Shown here: positions 1 through 10,439 of the stretch, piece after piece
Layout: every line of letters starts with the position of its first letter
Numbering within the stretch: position 1 is the first letter of the stretch
From: HGM05232 sp036661515
GTDB taxonomy: Bacteria > Bacteroidota > Bacteroidia > Bacteroidales > Muribaculaceae
Assembly: GCA_036661515.1 (NCBI GenBank)
Contig: JAVWYO010000031.1
Coordinates: 1 to 22,947, forward strand
Direction of reading: 5' to 3'
DNA: 22,947 bases
Notes under the pieces: model-generated
Told to the model about the DNA's origin: nothing
Database searches by the model: none
The model's input: only the letters and a program-made list of their open reading frames with translations
Program-made: the position numbers and the translations under genes

Positions 1-12
1 AAAACAATTCGT

Positions 13-20
13 TATATTTG
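13..20 (+). promoter_or_regulatory. Possible -7 element TATATTTG
   Basis: TATATTTG matches the Bacteroidetes -7 consensus TAnnTTTG. The expected -33 position lies outside the window, so this cannot be tested. If real, it would start a transcript near 27 with a long leader to lptD or a separate small RNA. Confidence 0.2.
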
Positions 21-268
21 TATCAAACCTGTAAACTTTTTTCAGGACGACACATTATTACTGTCCGCTAAAAAAATAGATATAGTTGCATCTTGCTTAT
101 ATATAGGCCTTCCGCTTTTAGTTTGCCACATATCTGCTCGGCGCAGTCTTCATTAATTTTTTTCCACATCACGTTGAAGTGTTGCTGTAAATTTTCGTGA
201 CACGCAAAGGCGTTCCTTGTGTGGAATAATAATATTGGCTTTATGATGTAGTAATGGATACATTTGTG

Positions 269-276
269 TATTTTTG
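269..276 (+). promoter_or_regulatory. Putative -7 element of lptD promoter
   Basis: TATTTTTG fits TAnnTTTG and lies 24 nt before the lptD start. It predicts a transcript start near 283 and a very short leader. No TTG occurs at the usual 19-21 nt upstream, so the -33 part is weak or absent. Confidence 0.45.
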
Positions 277-300
277 CAGTGAAATTTGCTAATGTAACAA

Positions 301-3240
301 TTGAGACATAATCAGATATATATCATCTTTTTGGCACTTGTCGTTGTGCTATTATTTTCTGGCATACATTCGTTGAATGTATTTGCAACTGGGAATAATG
401 GGCTTGGCATCAAGTCATTGCCTGTAACGCCACATTCAAGAATGAGAGATACTACGCGTATTTCGCCAAGAGGAGATGTGGGGCATAAGCTTGTGAGTAA
501 GCGTGATAGCTTGGTGTCTAAGAGCAAAAATAGTATTGTAGCTAAAAAAGATAGTGTGCCTGTTCTGAAAAATAACATTATGCTTAGTCATAATGATTCC
601 CTAAAATTGAAATTCGATTCGCTCATGACTAAGCCTAAGAATGAAGGTGGTGTGGTGGGGGCTCGCAGAGATAGCACAAAGTCTAAGATTAGGAAAGAGA
701 TGGTTGATCTTGATAATGTCGTTGACTTTTCGGCTAAGGATTCAGTGGTGTTTTTTGGGCAAAGAACGGCGTTGATGTATGGCGAAAGTAATGTTAAATA
801 TGGGGAAATCAATCTTGATGCAAGTGAGATAAAGATGGATATGAAGGATAATACGGTGTATGCTATTGGCCGTCCTGATAGCGTAGGCGAGCTTGCCGGA
901 AATCCTGTGTTTAAGGACCCCAGTGGGGAATATGAGTCGAAGACTATGCGATATAACTTTAAGTCGAAGAAGGGCTATATCACCGATGTAATAACACAAC
1001 AGGGAGAGGGTTATTTGACAGGTGGAATCACCAAGAAAATGCCTAATGATGAGTATTATATAAAAGATGGCCGATACACCACTTGTGATGATCATGAATG
1101 TCCGCACTTTTATCTACAATTGACAAAGGCAAAGATAAAACCCAAGAAAAACATCGTTATGGGACCAGCTTATATGGTCCTTGCCGATGTGCCATTACCA
1201 CTTGCGTTGCCATTTGGCTTTTTTCCATTTAATGATAAATATTCTTCGGGAATCATAATGCCTACTTTTGGAGATGATTATAATAGAGGATTTTATATAC
1301 GAGATGGAGGATATTATTTTGCCATAAGTGATAATATAGATTTGGCATTGACAGGTGAGATTTACACAAAGGGTTCGTGGGGACTTTCTGCGCAATCAAA
1401 CTATGTGAAGCGGTATAAGTTTTCGGGTAATTTTGATATTAGTTATATTACAACAATCAATGGCGATAAAGGTGCTGCCGACTACTCCAAGCAGAATAAC
1501 TTTAAGGTGGGGTGGACTCACACGCAGGACTCAAAAGCAAATCCAAACATGTCGTTTTCGGCAAGTGTAAATTTCACTACCAGTGGATATACTCGTAATG
1601 ACTTGAATAGCTATTATGACAATTCGTTTACAGAAAACACAAAGAGTAGTTCGGTGAACTTAACATATAGAGTGCCAAACTCAAAGTGGAGCTTATCAAC
1701 TACGATGAATGTGTCGCAACGTACTGCCGATTCAACGTTGACAGTATCGTTCCCAAATGTGTCGGTGACACTGTCGCAGATAGCACCATTTAAGCGAAAA
1801 CATGGTGTAGGAAATGAAAAGTGGTATGAAAAGATAAAATTATCATACTCTGGCTATTTTCAAAATTCATTGACCGCACAGCAAGACCAGTTTTTCAAGA
1901 AAAGTTTAATAAAAGATTGGAAAAATGGAATGAAACACACTGTCCCAATTTCGGCGACATTTAGTGTATTCAAATACATAAATATTACGCCAAACATTAC
2001 GTTAAATGACCGTATGTACACTAATAAGATAAAACGGAGCTGGGACCCCAATGCCTCGGGAGGTGGAAAAGAATTGATGGATACAACTTATAGCTTTTAT
2101 AACGTATTTGATTTTAGTGGGTCGGTATCACTCGATACAAAGATATATGGATTTTTTCAACCTATGAAATTTCTTGGTGACAAGGTGAAGATAATACGCC
2201 ACGTGTTGACCCCAACTTTGTCGTTTAGTGCATCGCCCGACTTTAGTTCTCCTGCATGGAAATACTATGGAAATTATAGTTATACCGATGGTAACGGACA
2301 ACTGATGCACAAAAAATATTCATATTTCCAGCATGGAATATTTGGCTCGGTAGGACAGGGGCAGACGGGAGCTTTGAGCATGTCGCTGTCTAATAATCTT
2401 GAAATGAAAGTTAAGAGTGACCAAGATAGCACAGGAATGAAAAAGGTGTCACTTATTGAAAACTTAACGATAAGTGAATCTTATAACTTTGCAGCTGACT
2501 CAATGAGATGGAGTAATATCAACACATCAATCATGCTACGGCTTGTGAAGAACTTTAATTTGAGCCTTTCAGCAACTTGGGACGTATATACATATCAGCT
2601 AAATAGTGCAGGCAATCCAGTGCGCGTGAATATTCCGCGATGGGAAGTAGGAAAAGGTCTTGGACGCTTGTCGAGTACCGGAACGTCCTTTTCTTATACC
2701 TTCAATAATAGCACATTTAAGCGAAAAGATGATAAGAAAAAATCGGATTCTAAGAAAACACAACCAAAGGATATTGACAAGTATAAAGAAGAGTCGGTAG
2801 CAGAAGATGATCCTGTGGATAAGAAGGGGAGTAAAAAAGCTCCTGATTATCAGCTAAATCCTGATGGCTATGTTAAGTGGGATTGTCCGTGGAGTCTTAC
2901 TCTGAATTATTCAATCAATTACGGCTATGGCGATTTTAATAAAAAGAAGATGGAATATGATGGAAAGATAACTCAGAACTTGAGCTTTTCGGGAAATATT
3001 CGACCTACTAAGAACTGGAATTTTAATTTATCGGCAAGTTATGACTTTAATGCTGGGAAAATCGCATATATGAACTGTACAATTTCACGCGATTTGCACT
3101 GCTTCACGATGAGTGCCAGTTTCGTGCCAGTGGGTCCTTATAAATCATATAACTTTCACATATCGGTTAAATCGGCGTTGCTTAGCGACTTGAAATATGA
3201 CAAGCGAAGCAGTAATGCAAATGGTGTAACCTGGTATTAG
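301..3240 (+). CDS. lptD: LPS-assembly outer-membrane protein LptD (OstA family)
   Basis: The product is the outer-membrane barrel that receives lipopolysaccharide from the periplasmic Lpt bridge and inserts it in the outer leaflet. Of 979 residues, about 1-29 form a signal peptide, followed by a Ser/Lys/Asp-rich linker with repeated 'DS' units (about 50-130). An OstA-like jellyroll (about 140-290) carries the signature CDDHECPHFYL at 262-272. A long beta-barrel then ends in RDLHC and KSALLSDLKYDK, typical of Bacteroidetes LptD. Cysteines 262, 267, 862, 926 and 934 could form disulfides, as in E. coli LptD, although this pairing is inferred. The start is TTG: an in-frame TAA sits at 295-297, and the signal peptide begins immediately after the TTG. 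A Lys-rich hydrophilic insert occupies about 806-855. The stop overlaps the convergent tamL gene by 4 bp. Confidence 0.88.
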   Translation: MRHNQIYIIFLALVVVLLFSGIHSLNVFATGNNGLGIKSLPVTPHSRMRDTTRISPRGDVGHKLVSKRDSLVSKSKNSIVAKKDSVPVLKNNIMLSHNDSLKLKFDSLMTKPKNEGGVVGARRDSTKSKIRKEMVDLDNVVDFSAKDSVVFFGQRTALMYGESNVKYGEINLDASEIKMDMKDNTVYAIGRPDSVGELAGNPVFKDPSGEYESKTMRYNFKSKKGYITDVITQQGEGYLTGGITKKMPNDEYYIKDGRYTTCDDHECPHFYLQLTKAKIKPKKNIVMGPAYMVLADVPLPLALPFGFFPFNDKYSSGIIMPTFGDDYNRGFYIRDGGYYFAISDNIDLALTGEIYTKGSWGLSAQSNYVKRYKFSGNFDISYITTINGDKGAADYSKQNNFKVGWTHTQDSKANPNMSFSASVNFTTSGYTRNDLNSYYDNSFTENTKSSSVNLTYRVPNSKWSLSTTMNVSQRTADSTLTVSFPNVSVTLSQIAPFKRKHGVGNEKWYEKIKLSYSGYFQNSLTAQQDQFFKKSLIKDWKNGMKHTVPISATFSVFKYINITPNITLNDRMYTNKIKRSWDPNASGGGKELMDTTYSFYNVFDFSGSVSLDTKIYGFFQPMKFLGDKVKIIRHVLTPTLSFSASPDFSSPAWKYYGNYSYTDGNGQLMHKKYSYFQHGIFGSVGQGQTGALSMSLSNNLEMKVKSDQDSTGMKKVSLIENLTISESYNFAADSMRWSNINTSIMLRLVKNFNLSLSATWDVYTYQLNSAGNPVRVNIPRWEVGKGLGRLSSTGTSFSYTFNNSTFKRKDDKKKSDSKKTQPKDIDKYKEESVAEDDPVDKKGSKKAPDYQLNPDGYVKWDCPWSLTLNYSINYGYGDFNKKKMEYDGKITQNLSFSGNIRPTKNWNFNLSASYDFNAGKIAYMNCTISRDLHCFTMSASFVPVGPYKSYNFHISVKSALLSDLKYDKRSSNANGVTWY

Positions 3241-5552
3241 AACGGATATCCAATTGCGAGGTGAAAAGCCAAGCTATTTTTAAAAGATGTCATATTATAG
3301 TACCCCGAGCGACCTGTGTTGTAGGGCGCATGAATGCCAATGCCGAGATCTGCTCTAAGTACTAACATGCCAATGTCGAAGCGAAGACCAACACCTGTGC
3401 CTAAAGCTAATTCCTTTAAGAATGTTTTTCCTGTTAGTTTTGCACCTTCTCTAAAATCGTCATCGCCTTTTAGAAGCCACACGTTTCCCGTATCTAAGAA
3501 CAAAGCACCATGAAATGGACCAAAAATAGGGAATCTATATTCAACATTTAATTCGAGCTTAAATGTTCCTCCATGAAAATACATTGCATCATACTTAGCA
3601 TCTTCGTGATAGCTACCAGGTCCAATAGAACGAGATGCAAATGCGCGAATAGAGTTTGCGCCACCTATGTAAAACTCTTCAGTGTAAGGGAGCCATTCCG
3701 AGTTCCCATAGGCGTGAGCTACTCCAACAAAAGCTCGTGAAACGATGCTGTGATTACCAAATATGCTACGTGAATACACTAATTGAGATTGAGCTTTTAT
3801 AAATTGAGAGAAAGGAATGCCAAATAATTTTTTATTTTCAACGCCCCCCTTAGCACCTGCTAAAGCCCATATTCCAGACATTACATTTCCACCCTCCGAA
3901 ACAGTAGATTTCCACACAATATGGTTGCGCTTTTTATATCCAAAGGCGTGGTCGAAAGTGTAGGTATATGACAATTGAGGAATGAATTTATCGCCCCAAA
4001 TCATTTCAATAGCAGGTGATTCAAAGGCAAGAGAGTCGAGCTGTTCAGTGCGCTTTAGCGTCTTAGAATAAGTTAGTTTTAGAAGTGTTAATTCGTGAAG
4101 CGACTTACGATTGGTGTGCCATTCATAGGCAAATGAGGCGTTAAACTGAGCAACTTTAATATAATTAGGGTGATTAAGCAGTTCAGCATTTAATGTGATT
4201 CGAGTCCAATTTAGGTTACGCTTTGTGCGGTCGATAAATTTAGGTGCAAGCAATCGAGGAAATGCCAGCGAAGTTGTAATACCTAATTCATAAGAGTTGT
4301 AATCAGAATTATTTCCGCTTGATTTTCCCGTTTGCCATTGATATGATGCAGTGAGGTTAGTAGATAGTTGCTCGCCACCTCCAAATATATTGCGATGAAT
4401 AAGCCCAAATATAGCACCAGGACCTATGTAACTATTAGATTTAGAAGTACCATTAAGTTCAAAAGTGGCTTCTAATGGGGAGTCGAATGTGCAATTAATA
4501 TTTACATCAAGTATCTCGTTGCCAATGATGGAGTCAGCTGGATTTACTTCAATGTTTATGGCATTGAAAATGCCAAGTCTCGACAGGTAACTTTGTGTAC
4601 GGTTCATGTCGCGCACCGAGAACGTCTTTCCCTCCTTAAATGTGATGCACGATGGAATAAGGCTTGGACGCAGGTGCGAAGGCTTCATCTGTACGACAGT
4701 TCCACGCTTTGTGATTATCGTATCGGGATAGCCACCTCCTTTATTCCTATTTATGTAAGTAGTAATTTTGCCAGTACGATATTTTACAGTTGCCGCGTTA
4801 GGAATGTTTGTTGCAAGAATCATGCGCATTGCAATCTGTTGATTTGTAATAGTGCTATCGGCAAGGTATTCAATATATTCGGGACGAAAATAGAAATAAC
4901 CTCTGTTACGAATAATGTTAGTAATATTAGTGCGCACTGCGTTCAAGGAGTCAACACAATATTGATTACCTATTTTCAGATAGCTCTCTTTTCGTGCAAG
5001 AGAATCGATTATAATTGCAAGGTCAGATGTAGGTTGTAAATGTTGAATTTCGCTTATAGTGTAAGGAACTCCAGGATTTACATTATAATTGATACGAGCC
5101 TTTTTTTTGTTCTTTTTGTCAATTAGCAACTCATAACTTTCAGATGATTCAAAATATCCGTTATTCTTTAGAACATCTTTTATCATCTCCACGCGAAGTT
5201 CGGGACGCACATCAGATATTAATACTGGGTCTTTGGCTAATTTGCTATAAATCCAATGTTTAAAACCTTTTTTTGACGTTACCTCAAGATTATTATACAC
5301 CCACAAACCAATAGGAAGAGGAGAGCGCACGTATGGCGAAAAGAGCGGATTATTAGGCTTCACGTTAATAATACTTGAAATTTGGCTTTTCACGCCCGAT
5401 GGAATTTTAGCGCTATCGGGAGCGTTTATTCTAAGATGTTTCACTCCAGTATATAGCACTTCATCTTCAGCCAATCTCTTAGTAGTGGAGCACCCCGCCG
5501 CAATAATCATTACAGTGAAAAGTATCAGAATATGTTTGATATAGCGAGTCAT
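3237..5552 (-). CDS. tamL: Translocation and assembly module lipoprotein TamL (Omp85/BamA-TamA family)
   Basis: This is an Omp85-superfamily outer-membrane protein, the Bacteroidetes lipoprotein counterpart of TamA, expected to work with TamB in outer-membrane assembly or lipid transport. The 771-residue product opens with a lipoprotein signal (hydrophobic stretch about 8-19, lipobox IAAG before Cys21). POTRA-like modules follow to about residue 400, then a 16-strand-type barrel. The segment GGANSIRAFASRSIGPGSY (about 620-640) corresponds to the conserved L6 loop, with IRAF in place of the VRGF/Y seen in BamA. The chain ends in Phe, as usual for outer-membrane barrels. It begins 6 nt after the tamB stop, so the two are surely co-transcribed. 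Its 3' end overlaps lptD by 4 bp, leaving no room for a terminator between them. Confidence 0.88.
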   Translation of the reverse strand: MTRYIKHILILFTVMIIAAGCSTTKRLAEDEVLYTGVKHLRINAPDSAKIPSGVKSQISSIINVKPNNPLFSPYVRSPLPIGLWVYNNLEVTSKKGFKHWIYSKLAKDPVLISDVRPELRVEMIKDVLKNNGYFESSESYELLIDKKNKKKARINYNVNPGVPYTISEIQHLQPTSDLAIIIDSLARKESYLKIGNQYCVDSLNAVRTNITNIIRNRGYFYFRPEYIEYLADSTITNQQIAMRMILATNIPNAATVKYRTGKITTYINRNKGGGYPDTIITKRGTVVQMKPSHLRPSLIPSCITFKEGKTFSVRDMNRTQSYLSRLGIFNAINIEVNPADSIIGNEILDVNINCTFDSPLEATFELNGTSKSNSYIGPGAIFGLIHRNIFGGGEQLSTNLTASYQWQTGKSSGNNSDYNSYELGITTSLAFPRLLAPKFIDRTKRNLNWTRITLNAELLNHPNYIKVAQFNASFAYEWHTNRKSLHELTLLKLTYSKTLKRTEQLDSLAFESPAIEMIWGDKFIPQLSYTYTFDHAFGYKKRNHIVWKSTVSEGGNVMSGIWALAGAKGGVENKKLFGIPFSQFIKAQSQLVYSRSIFGNHSIVSRAFVGVAHAYGNSEWLPYTEEFYIGGANSIRAFASRSIGPGSYHEDAKYDAMYFHGGTFKLELNVEYRFPIFGPFHGALFLDTGNVWLLKGDDDFREGAKLTGKTFLKELALGTGVGLRFDIGMLVLRADLGIGIHAPYNTGRSGYYNMTSFKNSLAFHLAIGYPF

Positions 5553-5558
5553 AAAAAT

Positions 5559-8500
5559 CTATTTCTTTTTATCTGTTATAGTAGTGGTATCGGGCTTATG
5601 TTTTTTCTTTAAATTGAATTTAAAAATATCTTTCAATGTCGATAATTTACGCTTCAGCACGAAACCTGCACCCATCTGGGTAATTTCTCCCTCAAGAATA
5701 CTTTCATATCCAGTGTGGCGGAATAGTTTAACATACATGCTCCCCGAGGGAGTTATAAGATATTCAAATGAGATGTCATTAATAAGGCTCTCAGCGAGAT
5801 TCGCTTCAGAAGTTGCGTCGGTGTCATAATTACCACCTACAACGATTTTAAAACGGTCGTTTAGAAGCGTCTTAGAAATGTGGTAGGAATAGTTGGTTGC
5901 AACATTAGTGCTACCTTCAAATGTGCGATTATATTGTGAAATTCCAAATGACAGGTCAACACCTTTAATGTTCTTTGATGCCCAATTATTTAATTGTGAA
6001 GCAAGGAATGAGTATAGCGGATTACCCACAATACCCTTGCTTGACTGAATCCCAGCACCTGTGTATGACCCATAGAGAATAAGGTTCATAGCTTGATTAG
6101 AACGTTGTTCGGGAGTCATTGATTGTAACTCATTATGAACAGTAATGTCATCGTTAGTGCTCAAATCAAAAGCAATACCCATATTTTTTAGAGAGTTTGT
6201 CACAGCGAGTTTTATATCGAAGTTTACCATTCGAGAATTTTCGCCCTCTGGAGTTACATTCGTCTTTGTCGATTCGTCGGCCTTGATATTTAATGTAGGA
6301 TTCATAATATCGCCAAGCCAAGCCACAGAGCTACCGCTCTCGAATTTAAATATTTGTTCAGAAATAAGAGGTGGAGAGTACCGCGCAAAGCCTCTGTTAA
6401 TAGTATATCGCCCAGTGAAACGAGAATCCCCAAGAGTATTTTGCGTGTAAGTAAGATTTCCATTTCCTTCAACTTCAACTTTGTTTTTTCCGTCGGGAGA
6501 TAGATTAACGTTTAATATGGCTCCTTGATTTATGTTTAAAGTAGCTTTTATATCCATTCCGAAGTTATTAGCAATAGCCGTAGAATCAATGGCGTTGAAA
6601 GTTGTAGAATCATTAAATTGTACAAATTTCACAATCTCGCCAGTACTCTGTTTCGTTAAAGAATTAACCGAAGATTGTAGCACATAAGTGATATTAGTTC
6701 CTGAAAGGATATCGAGATTCGCATTAATATTTAAACGAGATAGATGCCCTTTGATTTTTGAGTTAATATTAAGGTATCCTTTTCCAAATAACTGGGAATA
6801 TCTTGTGCGCTTGCTGTTTACAAATTGCACATTGTTGCCAATAATAGTGAAATCGACATAGGAGTTATCGAGAGGAAGAATGTGGTAAGAACCATTAAGA
6901 GTTAGCGGATTTTCATTACTTCCCGATATGTTGTAGTGATTGAATTTTATTACGCTCGAATCAACAGGTATTCTCGTCTTTGGCATAATTAGTTTACTTC
7001 CAAATACAGGAATATTCACATGAGTAGAGTCGTATTCTAAATATCCGTTTAGTATTGGGGTGGAAATTGAGCCAGTCATGTTCATCTTCCCATTCATCGC
7101 CCCCCGAAGCTCGGCAATACCTCCAGGAATGAAAGGGTTTAGTGCGCTTAGTGGAAAACTGGTTACATCTAATTCTAAATCGAAAGGATTTACTGAGGTT
7201 GAATCATTAAGCACGCCATGGACTGCAATAGCTTTTTTACCATTAATATCAAAGTTTGCGGTGGCATTTGTGTACCCACTTACGGGGTCTAAAGCCATTC
7301 CAATGTTAAAGCCAACATTGCCCACGCGTTTTCGGTTGTAAAATAATTCTGATAGGCCTGCTGTGCCATTACCTCCAATATTTTTACCATCGTATGACAG
7401 CATGATGTCGGTATTAAGCACTCCCTTAATAGGAGGAGCAAAAGGAGATAAATTTAGCCATTCCGAAATTTGAATACCAGCTATTTTTAAAGAAATTCCG
7501 CGTTGTTGATTAAAGTCTAATTGATTACTCTTGATAGAAAGATAGCTTGAATCACTACGAAGGGTTAAGTTTGCATCAAGATGCTTTTTGTAGTGATATT
7601 CAAAATAGTTATCACTATTTAGAGACCATTCACGATAGTCAATGATAGGATTTTTTGGATAAAAATGAAGGAGCGTAGCCGTGTCGGTTAATGCGGCATT
7701 TAGTCCTATTTTGAAACGAGTCTTTTGCTTGCTATCACATTGAGTGAAGTCGATTGATAGATATTTGCTACGAAGTTTTCCCAAGAATGTCGATGATGAA
7801 AAGCCATCGAGATTACCCTTCTTGTTACCTATGTGTAGGTTATATAATAGGCAATTATCTTGTTCGTTAGCTACAAAAGTAATTGTGTCTAACATCGTTT
7901 CACCGAAGTCTAAGTTATCAATTCTTGATTTTAAATGAATAGTGGAATCATTATATAGATTAAAATCAAATTTTGAATATTTGATATTGCTATTTGCCAG
8001 ATAGTCACGTACAATATTTGAGCCGTTGTCTGAAATCTCAAAATTCATTTTAGGTAAGTTGTCTTGAATTTCATTGAAGTCAAAATCCTTTCCATGAATT
8101 TGTCTCATAGCCTTCACGCTTGCCTTGTGTAAGGTGGAAATAAGTGTGTCGAGTGAGCATGAGGCATTTAATCCAGCAGATAAGTCGATGTTATTGATAT
8201 TTAGCGCAATAGTATCGGGTGTTGAATAAACAGTAGAACCTATGTGTGGAGTGCGGATACTGTGGTCGGGAATATTCCATGTAATATCGTTTATATTGAT
8301 AGTGACATCGTATAATGATTTTTTTAAGTCAATTTCGCCACTTGCAGCAACGTTGAAATGTCCTTCAGATTGCGAAGTAGAAAGGCCAAGAGATTTCAAA
8401 TCAAGTTCGCTTATTGAAGAACTCAACAAAAAATTATAATTATCATTGGCAAATGTGCTACGCAGTACTAAGTCGAGATTGCAGTCTTCATTTTCAGAAA

Positions 8501-10341
8501 TTGCGTTTAGCTGTATCTCATTATCCTTTATGGTTGCATTAGCTACGACGTTGCGATACGTTTGATTATTATATAGAACATTGCCAATGACAATATCAGC
8601 ATCAATGGCGTTACCAATCTTTAATGGGTTATATCCTTTACNNNNNNNNNNCTGCTTTGAGCGATGCCGTAATATCACCACATTTGCCAAGTGGCATGAT
8701 TGCGTGCATAGGAAATGCTTCGAGGTTCATGTAAACATTGAAAACCTCAGTCCTATTATTAATATCAAGGTCAAGCACGGCTTTGCCAGTAGGCAATTTC
8801 ATGGTCATATTTGCTATATAAGTGGAGCCGTTTAACGATGCTTTTCCAGCAATAGTCAGCGGAGGAAAATTGATTGCAGGGTGCAACTTGGCTTCAAGTA
8901 TTGATGGCTTGATGAAATTTATATTTTCGAGATTACCAGCAAGAATAATCTCTCCGCGTAATCGTTTTATGTCGTTAAGAGAGCTAACATGCCCCTTTAT
9001 ATCAACTGTTGCATATTTTGGTAGCTTTGCCCTCAGTTCTTTAATATTTAGATAGCCAAGTGTCCCATTAACGTCAGCTTTTGCCGTAATATTTGAATAT
9101 TGCGGAATAGTTTTGAAAATAGGGTTGTACACTGGATATAGCTTAGCAATTTCGCCTAAAGCAATGTTTGCATTAATTGCTATCGCAATTTTTGATTGTG
9201 GATTTAAACTAAAAATGCCATTTGCCAGATTTGCGTTGACCGAGATATTCGAAAGTGGTGTTTTTAATATTCCATTATTCATTCTAATCCCAGTTGAATC
9301 CATATCAAATACACCAGTAACATCAAGAATCTTTATTCCGCATCGTTCATCGCCCGAAAAGTGCTTTATTGGGACTCTAATTGCAGCACCACGATTATAA
9401 AAATCATCAACACCGATATTGATGTTATTAGCTTGAATGTAGTTGAGGTCAAGCCCATTACGAGGCCTTGCATCGCGCTGTGCATATAATCCAGATGCGT
9501 TTGAGAGCCTTATACTGTCGCCAGTAATTGTCCAATAAGACGATTTTGTTAAGGTATCAATTGCCACGACGGGCTTTGCTTTATATGATGCTAAATAATT
9601 AACCGACGGCGTAAAATAATTGGCTTTAGCTCGGTCTATTGCTATATATCGCACTTTTACTTCATGTGTTGCAATATTTACAAGGCCATCTTGCATTGTA
9701 GCCGAAGAAATATTGGCATCAATGTTGTCAATGATTGGGAGCATTTGCATGGCGTAATGCACCTTTTCCACTTTAATACTGCGAGCTGTTATTATCCAAG
9801 GCGCTGAAGTTGTGGTGTCTTTGGGTGTGGCTTTAGCTTTATCGTTGTCGAAATGAATCCTAATATCTCCACCCTTAAAAAATACTTCATCAACCGAAAT
9901 TTTGCTATCTTTTAGGTTTAATAACCCGTTATCAAGTTTGCATATATTTGCTTTGGCGGTGAGTAGCATAGAGGAATCAGCCGAAAGCAATCGATATTTG
10001 CCATTTTTCAGTGTTGCGTTGTTAATAGCAATGTTAAGATTTAAAAGCGGAATTAGTTTAACGTTGGCGTTAAAATTCTGTGCTACAATCATGGTGTCAC
10101 GTTTAGCATCAAGCACAAGAACGCCATCAACCTTTATATCTAAAGGAAACGAAATGAGTAATTTGTCGATAGAAATATCCCAGCCAGTAGCTTTAGAAAC
10201 CTGCTTAGTAGCAATATTTTTAACGAAATTCTGTATAGGAGGAATATATAACAATGCAGGCAAAAGAAATATCACTAAAACAGTAATACCTAATGCCTTT
10301 ATAGCAATACGTAATATTTTATGTGCTATAATACGCTTCAA
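5559..10341 (-). CDS. tamB: Translocation and assembly module protein TamB (interrupted by an assembly gap)
   Basis: TamB is a large inner-membrane-anchored periplasmic protein of the AsmA/VPS13-like bridge group that partners TamA/TamL. The N-terminus has one anchor helix (about 11-34, rich in I/L/V) followed by an AsmA-like start (KATGWDISIDKLLISFPL). The C-terminal TamB/DUF490 domain is recognisable from GRYTINRGFARYSPPL and the later MTPEQRSNQAMNLILYGSY. Ten Ns at 8642-8651 split the gene and put the halves in different frames. Without the Ns the total is exactly 1591 codons including stop, a normal length for Bacteroidetes TamB, with LKA-G-KGYNP across the join. I therefore regard the gene as intact. 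The start is TTG (10339-10341): a stop lies three codons upstream and no ATG occurs in roughly the first 80 codons. tamL follows after 6 nt. Confidence 0.87.
8642..8651. other. Assembly gap (10 N) inside tamB
   Basis: A run of exactly ten Ns joins two contigs within tamB codon 564. The left flank supplies two bases of a codon and the right flank one, so any missing length divisible by three, including zero, keeps the frame open. The apparent frameshift is due to the arbitrary N count. Confidence 0.97.
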
Positions 10342-10439
10342 AGTTATTTAATAGCTTAATCTTTACTAATTCAAAACATAAAGATACTTCTTTTGTTGCT
10401 ATTAATGACTTATTTATTATAAAATTGCGTTTAATTATC

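Larger units (their letters stand above)
1..300. other. Upstream region of lptD, no confident gene
   Basis: No confident gene lies here. The + strand is open in frame 1 from the window edge to a TAA at 154-156, and the - strand has a frame ending in TAG at 68-70 that stays open back past position 290. Neither resembles a family I recognise, and they overlap each other. Two + strand TAnnTTTG motifs (13-20 and 269-276) suggest intergenic or leader sequence. No terminator hairpin was seen. In Bacteroidales a divergent cell-wall amidase gene often neighbours lptD, so this may be the shared intergenic region, but that gene is not visible. Confidence 0.4.

Noticed and set aside
742..1107. 121-codon open frame on the - strand within lptD
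   Set aside because: It lies entirely antisense to a convincing lptD, with no recognisable domain and no promoter.
4593..5039. 148-codon + strand frame inside tamL
   Set aside because: Antisense shadow of tamL; cysteine-rich, unlike any known family.
8638..8690. Apparent N-terminus of a separate protein reading through the Ns (MANVVILRHRSKQ...)
   Set aside because: It comes from translating the wrong frame of tamB on the far side of the gap. The true frame continues from the N-terminal half of TamB.
5559..10341. tamB as a frameshifted pseudogene or two genes
   Set aside because: The only break is the ten-N scaffold join. Both halves are open and the total length without Ns is divisible by three.
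9902..10351. 149-codon + strand frame inside tamB
   Set aside because: Antisense to the well-supported TamB N-terminus. Its hydrophobicity mirrors the complement of the anchor helix.
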